This document shows, piece after piece, positions 34,268 to 42,960 of a stretch of 64,000 nt of DNA. Numbering within the stretch: position 1 is the first letter of the stretch; each line of letters starts with the position of its first letter. Source of the stretch: Brachybacterium tyrofermentans. Its GTDB lineage: Bacteria > Actinomycetota > Actinomycetes > Actinomycetales > Dermabacteraceae. The notes under the pieces were generated by a model, which did no database searches, was not told the origin of the DNA, and saw nothing but the letters and a program-made list of their open reading frames with translations. The position numbers and the translations under genes were made by a program. The stretch spans positions 62,001 through 126,000 of the forward strand of contig NZ_JABUXW010000005.1 of NCBI RefSeq assembly GCF_014897585.1, read 5' to 3'.

Positions 34268-35460
34268 CCACGACATCCACCCGCACCGAGCAGCCCCGAC
34301 AGGATGCCGAGCGTGAGGTCGTCCTCGAGGCCCGTGACGTCACCAAGCACTTCACCGTGCGCGGCAAGAAGGGCAGCGCTGTCGTGCGCGCCGTCGAAGG
34401 CATCGACCTCGAGCTGCACCGCGGCGAGATCGTCGCCATGGTGGGGGAGTCGGGGTCCGGGAAGACCACCGTTGCCCGTCTGCTGAGCCTGTACTACCCG
34501 ACCACCGGCGGGGAGATCCTGCTCGAGGGGAAGCCCGTCAGCCACGTCACGGGGCGCAAGGCGCTGACGTACTACGGCCAGGTGCAGCTGCTGTTCCAGG
34601 ACCCCTTCGCCTCCTTGAACGCGCTGAAGCCGATCCGCCACATCTTGGGCAGGGCGCTGAAGATCCACGGCAAGGCCCGTGGGGCGAAGCAGGTCGAGCA
34701 GCGGATCCATGAGCTGCTGACGCGCGTGAACCTCACCCCGCCCGAGCAGTACATCGACAAGTACCCCCATGAGCTCTCCGGAGGGCAGCGTCAGCGGATC
34801 GTGATCGCCCGTGCGCTCGCCGTCGAACCGCGGGTGATGCTCGGCGACGAGCCGATCTCGATGCTCGACGTCTCCATCCGCCTGGATGTGCTGAACCTGC
34901 TCAAGAAGCTGCGCGACGAGGAGGGCCTGGCCCTGCTCTACATCACGCACGACATCGCGTCGGCCCGGTACATCGCCGACCGCATCAACGTCATGTACGC
35001 CGGGCAGATGGTCGAGGGCGGCAGCTCCGAAGAGGTCATCCACGACCCGCAGCATCCGTACACGCGCCTGCTGCTGGACTCCTCCCCGGACCCCGGCCGT
35101 GGCCTGGAGGGTGATCAGCAGTCCCTCTTCGACGAGGTGGGGGATCTCGGCGAGCCGCCCAGCCTGATCACCCCGCCGAAGGGATGCCGTTTCAACCCTC
35201 GCTGCCCCTTCGCGATGGACATCTGCAACGAGAAGGAGCCGGAGAAGGTCGAGGTCTCACCCGGTCACTGGGCGAAGTGCTGGCTGCATCAGGAGGGCAG
35301 GGCGGATCTGCTGAAGCAGCGGAACATCCAGTTCGGGGTCCCGATCGAGACCGCCGCAGCGGAGGCCGGGATCGATACGGTCAACGCCGAGGACATCCTG
35401 GACCGGACCGTCGCCCTAGAGGGCGAGACCACCGCCGACCTGGGACCGTTCCAGCCCTGA
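34264..35460 (+). CDS. Opp/Dpp-type ABC ATPase, second subunit (DppF-like)
   Basis: ATPase of 398 aa: Walker [15 protein letters not shown], signature [12 protein letters not shown], Walker [14 protein letters not shown] and H-loop ITHDIASA. The C-terminal Cys-rich segment [15 protein letters not shown] is complete. It extends about 50 residues beyond the usual DppF end with an acidic tail. Its stop is 24 bp from the stop of the convergent binding-protein gene. Confidence 0.88.
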   Translation: MTTTSTRTEQPRQDAEREVVLEARDVTKHFTVRGKKGSAVVRAVEGIDLELHRGEIVAMVGESGSGKTTVARLLSLYYPTTGGEILLEGKPVSHVTGRKALTYYGQVQLLFQDPFASLNALKPIRHILGRALKIHGKARGAKQVEQRIHELLTRVNLTPPEQYIDKYPHELSGGQRQRIVIARALAVEPRVMLGDEPISMLDVSIRLDVLNLLKKLRDEEGLALLYITHDIASARYIADRINVMYAGQMVEGGSSEEVIHDPQHPYTRLLLDSSPDPGRGLEGDQQSLFDEVGDLGEPPSLITPPKGCRFNPRCPFAMDICNEKEPEKVEVSPGHWAKCWLHQEGRADLLKQRNIQFGVPIETAAAEAGIDTVNAEDILDRTVALEGETTADLGPFQP

Positions 35461-35484
35461 CCCGGGTGCCGGACGCCGGGCGCC

Positions 35485-37119
35485 TCAAACCCGGTTCGAG
35501 GGGGTGACCGGGACGTCGTCCGGCAGCAGCTCTGAGAACTCCTCGAGGATCTGCTTGCCGCCCTTCTCCTCCCAGTCCCGGAGAGCGGCCTTGAAGTCGT
35601 CGATCGTGCCGCGGCCCTGGATCGCCTCGTCGCGCGCCTCGTCCAGGCGGGTCTTGATCTTGGTGCCGAGACGCGAGTTGGTCGGCGAGTACAGGCCCTT
35701 GATCGGGCTCTTCTGCGCCAGGGGCAGCAGCTCCTGCTCGCACTCGTAGATGTAGCGGGTGTCCTCGGGGATCGGGTTGTAGATGACGCCTTCGCCCGCA
35801 GCCATGATCTGCAGGGCGCTCTGCAGGCCGGGCACGTTCTGGGCCCCCGCCTCCGTGAACACGTAGTTGCCGTCCTCGACCGTGTACTCCTTGCCCTCGG
35901 TGCCCCAGTTGACCTGCATGTACTCGGTGGTCCCGAAGGGAGCAGACAGATAATCGACCACGCTCAGCAGCTCGCGGATGCGGGCCTCGTCAGCAGTCTT
36001 GCGGAACGGGGTGAAACCGACAGTGCCGTACCCCATGTCATAGGTGGGGATGCGCCCGTCGACGGCAGGGAACGGGATCAGGATGTCGCCCAGGAGATCG
36101 GGATTGTTCAGGCGAGTCTCCGCCGCACCGCGCGGCCCCACCGAGACCATCGCGGCAAGGGTGCCGTTGGTCAGCAGCTGGGGTGCTTCCGCGAGGTTCA
36201 GGTCGGGATAGAACGCCCCTGCGGCGAACAGCTCACGAGCGAACTCGAGAGTTTCGAGGTACTCGTCGGTCTGCTGCGCGGCGGTGAGGCTGCGGTCCTC
36301 CTCGACCCTATATCCGTTGGGCACACCGAACCATTCGCCGATCATATGGAACGCATTGGGCAGGAAGGGCTCGAGCGCCCAGCGCTTGCCCGGGATCGAC
36401 AGCTCCTGGCATTTCTCCAGGAACTGGGCTGCGCTCTCGGCGGTGAATCCGTCCACCTCCTGCCAGACCTCCGGATTGCCGACGTAGACCTGGCCGAAGG
36501 GTGTCGACGGGATGGGAGCTCCCCAGATCCTCCCGTTGACCACCGCGGTGCGCCAGGAGTCCTGCCGGAGAGCGGCGAGGTTCGGGTACTCGAGCACTGC
36601 GTCGCCGGCCAGGTAGTCGGTGAGATCGGTGAAGGCCGCATCGAGCATCGGCCCGATGTTGGGTATGCCCTGGTTCGGCGGCACCCACATGAGATCCGGC
36701 AGATTGCCCGAGGCCAGGGTGGTGGCGAACTTCGAGGGATAGTCGTCCACCACCACGTCGAGATCGAGCACGCCACCCATCGCCGAGTTCAGGCGCTTCC
36801 AATAGGGGTTGCGGTCCATCGGCGGAGGAGGGGTCTGGAAGGTCTGGGTCAGGCCGGAGATCGTGCCCGAGGTGATGGGTCTGCCTGAGGTGGTCGAGAT
36901 CAGCTGCTCGGGGACCGTCAGGTACGCGTCATGGAGACCATCGGCATTGCCGACCAGATCCGGGGCGAGTCCTTCCAACGGCTGATAGGTCGGCAGGGTG
37001 ATGTCCGGGACGTCGGGAAGCTCCGGCTCGGGCCGGGGGCCGCACGAGGCGGCGCCGGCTCCGAGCGTGAGTGCTCCGGCGGCGGCGAGGACGTGGCGAC
37101 GTCGGGGTTCGGGGCTCAT
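35485..37119 (-). CDS. Lpl-type ABC importer solute-binding lipoprotein
   Basis: Large solute-binding protein of 544 aa of the LplA/YtcQ class. Lipoprotein signal with three arginines (EPRRRHVLAAAGAL ... GAASCGP). The mature region has FATTLASGNLPDLMWVP and GQVYVGNPEVWQEVDGF, and a long C-terminal lobe. ATG at 37119 with GAAAGGC upstream. It is third in an operon after two Lpl-type permeases. Lpl importers usually carry complex plant or host oligosaccharides and depend on a shared MsmK-like ATPase; none is encoded here. Confidence 0.86.
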   Translation of the reverse strand: MSPEPRRRHVLAAAGALTLGAGAASCGPRPEPELPDVPDITLPTYQPLEGLAPDLVGNADGLHDAYLTVPEQLISTTSGRPITSGTISGLTQTFQTPPPPMDRNPYWKRLNSAMGGVLDLDVVVDDYPSKFATTLASGNLPDLMWVPPNQGIPNIGPMLDAAFTDLTDYLAGDAVLEYPNLAALRQDSWRTAVVNGRIWGAPIPSTPFGQVYVGNPEVWQEVDGFTAESAAQFLEKCQELSIPGKRWALEPFLPNAFHMIGEWFGVPNGYRVEEDRSLTAAQQTDEYLETLEFARELFAAGAFYPDLNLAEAPQLLTNGTLAAMVSVGPRGAAETRLNNPDLLGDILIPFPAVDGRIPTYDMGYGTVGFTPFRKTADEARIRELLSVVDYLSAPFGTTEYMQVNWGTEGKEYTVEDGNYVFTEAGAQNVPGLQSALQIMAAGEGVIYNPIPEDTRYIYECEQELLPLAQKSPIKGLYSPTNSRLGTKIKTRLDEARDEAIQGRGTIDDFKAALRDWEEKGGKQILEEFSELLPDDVPVTPSNRV

Positions 37120-37145
37120 GGGTGCCTTTCTCGAGGGCAGTTCGT

Positions 37146-38126
37146 TCAGCCCTTGACGGCGCCGGTGATGACGCCCTTGGAGAAGTACTTCTGGAGGAAG
37201 GGGTAGACCAGCAGGATCGGGACCAGCGCCACGACGACGACGGCCATCTTGATCGACTGCGGGGCGGCGGTCTGCTGGACGCCGAGCTGGTCCGCAGTCA
37301 TCGATGTGCCCTGGATGACGTAGCTGCGCAGGATGAGCTGGATCGGCCAGAGCTCCTGGTCGTTGATGTAGAGCATCGCGTTGAAGAAGGCGTTCCAGTA
37401 CGCCACCGCGTAGAACAGCCCGATCACGGCGATCACCGCTTTCGACAGCGGGATGACGATCTGCCAGAGGATCCGGAAGTCGCTGGCCCCGTCGATGCGG
37501 GCGGCTTCGAGCAGCTCCTGGGGCAGCGCCATGAAGAACGAGCGCATCACGATGAAGTTGAAGGCGGCGAATGCCGTCGGCAGGATCAGGGACCACAGGC
37601 TGTCCAGCATGTGCAGTTCTTTGATCATGAGGTACAGCGGGATCAGCCCGGGGGAGAAGAACATCGTCAGCACGATCGCCAACAGCATCGGCTTGCCGAA
37701 CAGCACCGGGCGGCTGAGGGCGTAGGCCATCGTGATCGTCACGAACAGCGCGATGAGCGTTCCAGCCACCGTCACCAGCACGCTCACACCCAGCGAGCGG
37801 AAGATGAGCGGGCTGGCGAAGATGGTGCGGTATGCCTCGAGCGTCGGCTCGGTCGGGAAGAGCACGTAGCCGCCGGCCTCGCGGATCTCTGCGTCCGAGG
37901 CGAGCGAGGTGGAGACCACGACGAGCATCGGCACCAGGATCGAGATCGAGATCGCGAGGATCACGAGGGTCTTGAGGAGGGTCAGCGAGGGGGAGGGCCT
38001 CTCCATCCATGCGGGCCGTTCCGAGCGTCCGCCGATCAGGTCCCAGAGCCGTCGGTGGAATCCCCGTTCGTCCGGCAGCGCGGAGCGTGTCGAGTTCTCG
38101 AGGGGGTGCGTGGTCGATGTGCTCAC
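37146..38126 (-). CDS. Lpl-type ABC permease (LplC/YtcP-like)
   Basis: Membrane permease of 326 aa with six helices, coupling loop LEAARIDGASDFRILW and the C-terminal QKYFSKGVITGAVKG. A long N-terminal cytoplasmic tail of about 50 residues precedes the first helix. GTG start at 38126 overlaps the upstream permease stop by 4 bp, indicating coupled translation. Confidence 0.87.
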   Translation of the reverse strand: MSTSTTHPLENSTRSALPDERGFHRRLWDLIGGRSERPAWMERPSPSLTLLKTLVILAISISILVPMLVVVSTSLASDAEIREAGGYVLFPTEPTLEAYRTIFASPLIFRSLGVSVLVTVAGTLIALFVTITMAYALSRPVLFGKPMLLAIVLTMFFSPGLIPLYLMIKELHMLDSLWSLILPTAFAAFNFIVMRSFFMALPQELLEAARIDGASDFRILWQIVIPLSKAVIAVIGLFYAVAYWNAFFNAMLYINDQELWPIQLILRSYVIQGTSMTADQLGVQQTAAPQSIKMAVVVVALVPILLVYPFLQKYFSKGVITGAVKG

Positions 38127-39127
38127 TTGCTGCTCCCGCGGTAGATGCCGTCCTCACCGAGCAGGTGGGCGATCTTGTTGGAGGCGAGGATGAGGACCGT
38201 GCCCACGACTCCCTTGGCCAGGCCGGCGGCCGCGCCCATCGACCAGCTGCCGTCGATCACGCCCGCGTAGTAGCTGTACGTGTCGAGCACTTCGGCGGCA
38301 TCGGGGCCGACGGCGTCTCGCTGGAGGATGAACTGCTCGAAGCCGACGGTGAGGATCGACCCGAGCTGCAGGATCAGCAGCAGCACGATCACCGGGCGCA
38401 TGCCGGGAAGCGTGATATGCCAGATGCGATGGAGGCGTCCTGCGCCGTCCGTCGCGGCGGATTCGTACAACGAGGCCGGGATGGAAGCGAGCGCCGCGAG
38501 GAAGATGATCATTCCCCATCCGGCGTCCTTCCAGACCACCTGCAGGGTCACCAGCAGGGGGAAAGTGCTCGGGTTGGTCATGAAGGGGATCGTGTCCATG
38601 CCATGGGAGGCCAGGAACTGGTTGATGAACCCAGCGCCGCCCAGCATCTGCTGGAACAGGGCGATGACCAGCACCCATGACAGGAAGTGCGGCAGGTAGA
38701 CGATCGACTGGAAGGCCTTGCGGAAGCGCGGCGTCATCACCGAGTCGACGATCAGCGCGAGCACGATCGGGACCGGGAAGAACAGCACCAGCTGGACGAC
38801 CGCCAGCACGAGCGTGTTGCGCAGAGCGATCAGGAACTGCTCGTCGTTGAACAGGTCGATGAAGTTCCACAGCCCTACCCACTCGGCCTCGGGGATCGTG
38901 ATGAAGGGGTAGTAGTCCTGGAAGGCGATGACATTGCCGAGGATGGGGACGTAGAAGAACAGCAGCAGGCACAGGGCCCCAGGGATCATCAGGACGAGCA
39001 TCTGCCAGTCCTTCCGCACCCGGTTGCGGAAGGTGCCCCGTGGTCTCCGGGGCGCGGACGATGTGCTCCGAGCGGCCCTCACCACCTGCGGGGGCGGTGC
39101 GGGGGATTGCGCTGTCGAGGTGGTCAC
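38123..39127 (-). CDS. Lpl-type ABC permease (LplB-like)
   Basis: Permease of 334 aa: DWQMLVLMIPGALCLLLFFY starts the first helix, GNVIAFQDYYPF is the typical LplB external loop, and YESAATDGAGRLHRIW is the coupling loop. I chose GTG at 39127 because GAGAGGACC lies at the right distance; the frame stays open further upstream but into the promoter. First gene of the operon, divergent from a Gfo/Idh/MocA oxidoreductase. Confidence 0.86.
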   Translation of the reverse strand: MTTSTAQSPAPPPQVVRAARSTSSAPRRPRGTFRNRVRKDWQMLVLMIPGALCLLLFFYVPILGNVIAFQDYYPFITIPEAEWVGLWNFIDLFNDEQFLIALRNTLVLAVVQLVLFFPVPIVLALIVDSVMTPRFRKAFQSIVYLPHFLSWVLVIALFQQMLGGAGFINQFLASHGMDTIPFMTNPSTFPLLVTLQVVWKDAGWGMIIFLAALASIPASLYESAATDGAGRLHRIWHITLPGMRPVIVLLLILQLGSILTVGFEQFILQRDAVGPDAAEVLDTYSYYAGVIDGSWSMGAAAGLAKGVVGTVLILASNKIAHLLGEDGIYRGSSK

Positions 39128-39205
39128 GAGATCGGTCCTCTCGGTCGGCGCCCCGGGGAGGCGGCACTCACCCGTCGGCATCGGCACCTTGACAGGGTGA
39201 GATCG

Positions 39206-39234
39206 AGAGTAAATGCTTTCACCTACTTTGTAAA
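39206..39234 (-). promoter_or_regulatory. Candidate promoter of the Lpl-type importer operon
   Basis: On the minus strand TTTACA (39234-39229) and TACTCT (39211-39206) are separated by 17 bp in an A+T-rich island. The stretch TTTGTAAATCGGTTCAAA (39227-39244) overlaps the -35 box and is an imperfect dyad with TTTG/CAAA ends, a possible operator. Confidence 0.55.
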
Positions 39235-39333
39235 TCGGTTCAAACTCGTGGAGCGTTCGCCTCCCGCGCCGACCCTGCTCGGGGGAGGATGGGACGAAGC
39301 GCGTCATGCACCTCATCGAAAGTGGTTCCCTTC

Positions 39334-40536
39334 ATGTCTGACCTCAAGATCGGAGTCGTCGGCTTCGGCGCCCGAGGCGGCCTCGCCCGCCACGCCCACC
39401 AGCCGGGGGAGGGATCCCGCGTCACGGTCGTGGCCGACCCGACGCCTCGCAGCAAGGACTCGGCCCGCGAGCTGTTCGGGGACGACGTCGCGACCGTCGA
39501 CGACGTCGACCAGCTGCTCGCGGAGCACGAGGTCGACGCGGTCATGATCCTGACCCCCGACTTCGCCCACGCCGAGGTCGCGCTGAAGACGCTCGCCGCC
39601 GGCATCCCCACCTTCTCGGAGAAGCCCATGGCGATCCGGGTCGAGGACACCGACGCGATGCTCGCCCTCGCGATGGAGAACCGCACGCGCCTGTTCGTCG
39701 GCCACAACATGCGCCACATGCCGGTGATCCGGCAGATGAAGGCCATCGTCGACTCTGGGCGCATCGGCCGGGTGCGGGCGATCTGGTGCCGCCACTTCGT
39801 GGGCACGGGCGGCGACTTCTACTTCAAGGACTGGCACGCGGACCGCTCCAAGGCGACCTCTCTGCTGCTGCAGAAGGGCGCCCACGACATCGACGTGATC
39901 CACTGGCTGGCCGGCGGCTACACGCGCCGCGTCTCCGGCATCGGCGACCTCGCCGTCTACGGAGACGTCACCGATCGCCGCGACAACTCCGACCGTCGCA
40001 TGTGGGACTGGTACGACGAGGACAACTGGCCGCCCACGGAGCAGAAGGAGCTCAACCCCGTCGTGGACGTCGAGGACATCTCGATGTTGAGCATGACGCT
40101 CGACAACGGGGTGCTCGCCTCCTACGAGCAGTGCCACTTCACCCCCGACTACTGGCGCAACTACACCGTCATCGGCGACGCCGGACGGATCGAGAACATG
40201 GGAGACGGCAGCGGCGACCAGATCCACATCTGGGAGTCCCGCCGCTCCGGGCCCGGCCGCCCCGACGCGGTCGAGGTCATCGCGCGGGCCGACGGCGGCC
40301 ACGGTGGCGCCGACCCGAGCCTGGTCGCAGAGTTCCTGCGCTTCGCCCGCGAGGGCGGGATCACCGACGTCTCCGTCATCGCGGCCCGGGAGGCCGTGGC
40401 GACCGGCGTCTACGGGGCCGAGTCGATCCGGAACGGCGGCGTCCCCTACGACATCCCGCCCGTCCCCGCCGACGTCGTCGAGTACTTCGACGGCGGCCAG
40501 CAGGCTCCCCAGAACACCCGGACAGTCGCGGTCTGA
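39334..40536 (+). CDS. Gfo/Idh/MocA family NAD(P)-dependent oxidoreductase
   Basis: Sugar oxidoreductase of 400 aa. N-terminal Rossmann fold (KIGVVGFGARGGLARHA), the family motif FSEKPMAI with the invariant lysine, and a C-terminal beta-sheet domain (GAHDIDVIHWLAGGY). It likely oxidises or epimerises a sugar, inositol or sugar acid brought in by the divergent Lpl-type importer. ATG at 39334 is chosen because residues before it do not resemble the family. A phosphohexomutase follows 49 bp later. Confidence 0.87.
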   Translation: MSDLKIGVVGFGARGGLARHAHQPGEGSRVTVVADPTPRSKDSARELFGDDVATVDDVDQLLAEHEVDAVMILTPDFAHAEVALKTLAAGIPTFSEKPMAIRVEDTDAMLALAMENRTRLFVGHNMRHMPVIRQMKAIVDSGRIGRVRAIWCRHFVGTGGDFYFKDWHADRSKATSLLLQKGAHDIDVIHWLAGGYTRRVSGIGDLAVYGDVTDRRDNSDRRMWDWYDEDNWPPTEQKELNPVVDVEDISMLSMTLDNGVLASYEQCHFTPDYWRNYTVIGDAGRIENMGDGSGDQIHIWESRRSGPGRPDAVEVIARADGGHGGADPSLVAEFLRFAREGGITDVSVIAAREAVATGVYGAESIRNGGVPYDIPPVPADVVEYFDGGQQAPQNTRTVAV

Positions 40537-40585
40537 GCGCATCGCGACGACCCCGGAGAACACCGCTACCCCAGGAGGATTTCCC

Positions 40586-42004
40586 ATGATCGAGTTCGGC
40601 ACCGGCGGCTGGCGCGCCATCATCGGCGACGAGTTCACCCGGGAGAACGTCCGCCTGCTCGCGCAGGGGCTCGCCGACAGGATGCATGACGAGGGAGTGG
40701 TCGAGCGCGGAGTCGTGCTCAGCTACGACCGTCGCTTCCTCTCCGATGTCGCCGCCTGGTGGGCGATCGAGGTGCTCGCCGGCAATGACGTGCCGGTCAC
40801 CGTGATCACCCGCCCGGTCCCCACCCCGATGTGCATGTGGACCGTGAAGCAGAAGGGCAGCGCCTACGGGATCACGGTCACGGCCTCCCACAATCCCGCT
40901 CTGTACAACGGCATCAAGGTGTTCACCGAGGGTGGTCGCGATGCCGAGCTCGAGGTCACCGACGAGATCACCGCGCACGTCAGGACCCTGGACCCGGCTG
41001 CGGTGCGCTCCCTGGCCCCGCACGAGGTGGCGGACAGCCCGCTGGTCACCCAGCAGAGCTCGATCAACTGGTATCTCGACGCGATCATCGAGCAGCTGGA
41101 TCTGGACGCCATCCGCCACGCCCACCTCTCGGTGGTGCTGGACCCCATGTTCGGCGTGGCCCAGACCAGCCTGCAGACGATCCTCGTCAGCGCCCGCTGC
41201 GAAGTCTCCGTCATCAACGCCCGCCACGATCCGCTGTTCGGCGGCCGCATGCCGTCCCCCGCGGAGGGCTCGCTCTCGCCGCTGCGCCAGGCGGTCCTGG
41301 ATCAGGGTGCAGACCTCGGCATCGCCACCGACGGCGACGCGGACCGGCTCGGCATCATCGACGACCTCGGGAACTACCTCAGCCCCAACCAGGTGCTCGT
41401 GCTGCTGTACGAGTACCTGCTCACCGGCAAGGGGTGGAGCGGGCCCGTGGTCCGCAACCTCTCGACCACGCACCTGCTGGATCGGGTCGCCGCCGCTCAT
41501 GGCGAGGTCTGCCACGAGGTCCCCGTGGGCTTCAAATGGATCAGCTCGAAGATGGCGGAGACGGACGCCGTCATCGGCGGCGAGTCCTCCGGCGGGCTCA
41601 CCGTGCGCGGCCACATCCCCGGGAAGGACGGCATCTACGCCGGCAGCCTGCTGGTGGAGATGGTGGCCCGCTCCGGGAAGACGCTCTCGGCGATCTATGC
41701 GGACCTCGTGGCGCGCTACGGCGAGCTGGTGATGGAGGAGTCCTCCTACGGCTACACGCCCGCGCGCCGCGACGAGCTGCAGCGACGGATCTTCGAGGAG
41801 CACGATCTGCCCGGCTTCGAGCGGGAGATCGACCGGACCTCCTGGGAGGACGGCTGCAAGGTGTACTTCGCCGACGACTCCTGGCTGACCATCCGCTTCT
41901 CCGGCACCGAGCCGGTCATCCGGGTGTTCGCCGAGGCGCCGACCGCCGAGGAGGCCAAGGATCTGTCCCGGACGGTCGCCGACCACTACGGGCTGAAGGC
42001 CTGA
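40586..42004 (+). CDS. Phosphoglucomutase/phosphomannomutase family protein
   Basis: Alpha-D-phosphohexomutase of 472 aa interconverting sugar-1- and sugar-6-phosphates. It starts FGTGGWRAIIGDEFT; the phosphoserine loop is TVTASHNPALYNGIK, the metal loop DGDADRLG, the sugar-binding loop GGESSGG and the phosphate-binding loop RFSGTEPVIRV, all intact. AGGAGGAT precedes the ATG. Same transcription unit as the Gfo/Idh/MocA gene. Confidence 0.9.
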   Translation: MIEFGTGGWRAIIGDEFTRENVRLLAQGLADRMHDEGVVERGVVLSYDRRFLSDVAAWWAIEVLAGNDVPVTVITRPVPTPMCMWTVKQKGSAYGITVTASHNPALYNGIKVFTEGGRDAELEVTDEITAHVRTLDPAAVRSLAPHEVADSPLVTQQSSINWYLDAIIEQLDLDAIRHAHLSVVLDPMFGVAQTSLQTILVSARCEVSVINARHDPLFGGRMPSPAEGSLSPLRQAVLDQGADLGIATDGDADRLGIIDDLGNYLSPNQVLVLLYEYLLTGKGWSGPVVRNLSTTHLLDRVAAAHGEVCHEVPVGFKWISSKMAETDAVIGGESSGGLTVRGHIPGKDGIYAGSLLVEMVARSGKTLSAIYADLVARYGELVMEESSYGYTPARRDELQRRIFEEHDLPGFEREIDRTSWEDGCKVYFADDSWLTIRFSGTEPVIRVFAEAPTAEEAKDLSRTVADHYGLKA

Positions 42005-42010
42005 CGCCGG

Positions 42011-42070
42011 CCCGTCAATGCGCCCGCCGTCCCGTCAGGGAGCCCGCCGTCCCGTCAACGCGCCCTGCGT
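42011..42070. repeat. 20-bp tandem repeat crossing the Nudix stop codon
   Basis: Three copies (42011, 42031, 42051) of a 20-bp unit beginning CCCGTCA. On the minus strand each copy contains TGA at the same place, and in the copy at 42051 this is the stop codon of the Nudix gene. The array fills the gap to the convergent mutase gene. Confidence 0.88.
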
Positions 42071-42435
42071 ACGGAGTCCTTGTAGCCCTGCGGCATCGGG
42101 GCGGTGAGCACCTCGTCGGCCGTGAACCAGCGCAGATCGGAGTGCTCCTCGCTGACCTGCAGCGACGAGCTGTCGGGGAGGGTCGCGCGGTAGGTGACGA
42201 TGCAGACCCGTCCCAGCTCGCCGAGGTCGTAGATCCACGAGTCCAGGATCGGGCCGACGTCGACCGCGAGGCCGGCCTCCTCGAGGAGCTCGCGCCGCAG
42301 CGTGTCCTGGGGCGAGGCGTCCTCGGGGTCGGGCCGGCCGCCCAGCAGCTCCCATTCCTGACGCGGGTTCCGTCCCAGCAGCACGCGGCCGTCGGCGTCC
42401 AGCAGGACGGCTTTGATCGAGACCGCGAGGCTCAT
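42055..42435 (-). CDS. Nudix hydrolase
   Basis: Nudix-fold pyrophosphohydrolase of 126 aa. The catalytic core RELLEEAGL is intact (metal-binding glutamates present), but the upstream part GGRPDPEDASPQDTLR does not keep the canonical glycine/glutamate spacing. It starts inside the stop codon of the MazG-like gene (ATGA), so both are made together; both belong to housecleaning enzyme families removing damaged nucleotides. Ends in a tandem repeat. Confidence 0.85.
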   Translation of the reverse strand: MSLAVSIKAVLLDADGRVLLGRNPRQEWELLGGRPDPEDASPQDTLRRELLEEAGLAVDVGPILDSWIYDLGELGRVCIVTYRATLPDSSSLQVSEEHSDLRWFTADEVLTAPMPQGYKDSVRRAR

Positions 42436-42878
42436 GATCCGGCGCCCGTGGTCGCGGCCGGTCCGACGCCGGTGGCCGCGGCCGGTCCGGCACCCGTGGT
42501 CGCGGCTGATCCGACGCCTGTGGCCGCGGCCGTCCCCGTCGGCCCCGTGCCCGCCGAATCCCGCGCCGGCACCGCGCGCTCGTACTGGAACCATTTCTCG
42601 GTGACTGCCTCGACCGGGTCGATGCCCATCTGCTGCGCATAGACCAGGCACATGCCGAGCACGTCGCCCACCTCGTCGGCCAGCACCTTCCGCTGAGCAT
42701 CGGCCGCCAGCCCGCGGTCGCGGCTCTGCCCGGTCGCGGTCAGGTGCGCCTGCGCGAGCTCCCCGACCTCCTCGGTGAGCTTGAGCAGCGCCCATTCGCC
42801 GGAGCGTTCGATGCCGTAGACCTCCGCGTACTGGGTGGAGAGCTTCTCGATCCGGGCGGCGATGTCGTGGAGGTCCAT
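42432..42878 (-). CDS. MazG-like nucleotide pyrophosphohydrolase with repeat C-terminus
   Basis: All-alpha NTP pyrophosphatase of 148 aa. The metal motifs EEVGELAQA and DEVGDVLGMCL lie in the first 95 residues. Residues after about 100 form a low-complexity tail with four octapeptide-like repeats (AAATGVG/AATTGAG pattern) coded by a 24-bp tandem DNA repeat; the catalytic domain is complete without it. Upstream lies the FAD monooxygenase on the same strand. Confidence 0.82.
   Translation of the reverse strand: MDLHDIAARIEKLSTQYAEVYGIERSGEWALLKLTEEVGELAQAHLTATGQSRDRGLAADAQRKVLADEVGDVLGMCLVYAQQMGIDPVEAVTEKWFQYERAVPARDSAGTGPTGTAAATGVGSAATTGAGPAAATGVGPAATTGAGS
42436..42531. repeat. 24-bp tandem repeat encoding the MazG-like C-terminus
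   Basis: Four copies (42436, 42460, 42484, 42508) of a 24-bp unit, alternating two slightly different versions. The array runs up to the last codon of the MazG-like gene. Confidence 0.88.
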
Positions 42879-42960
42879 CCCGGCACCCTATGTGTGGGGT
42901 CGTGCGCTCTCGTCCCGGCGCACCGAGGTCGAGCCCGCCGTTCGACGCCGGGCCCACCGG

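Noticed and set aside
39211-39225. TAAATGCTTTCACCT as a LacI operator
   Set aside because: Only one half fits TGAAAGC; the other half lacks symmetry, so it is mentioned only as part of the A+T-rich promoter island.
42055-42957. Single 300-aa protein covering MazG-like and Nudix regions
   Set aside because: Its N-terminal half is in the wrong frame for MazG; the two enzymes are separate, with an ATGA overlap.
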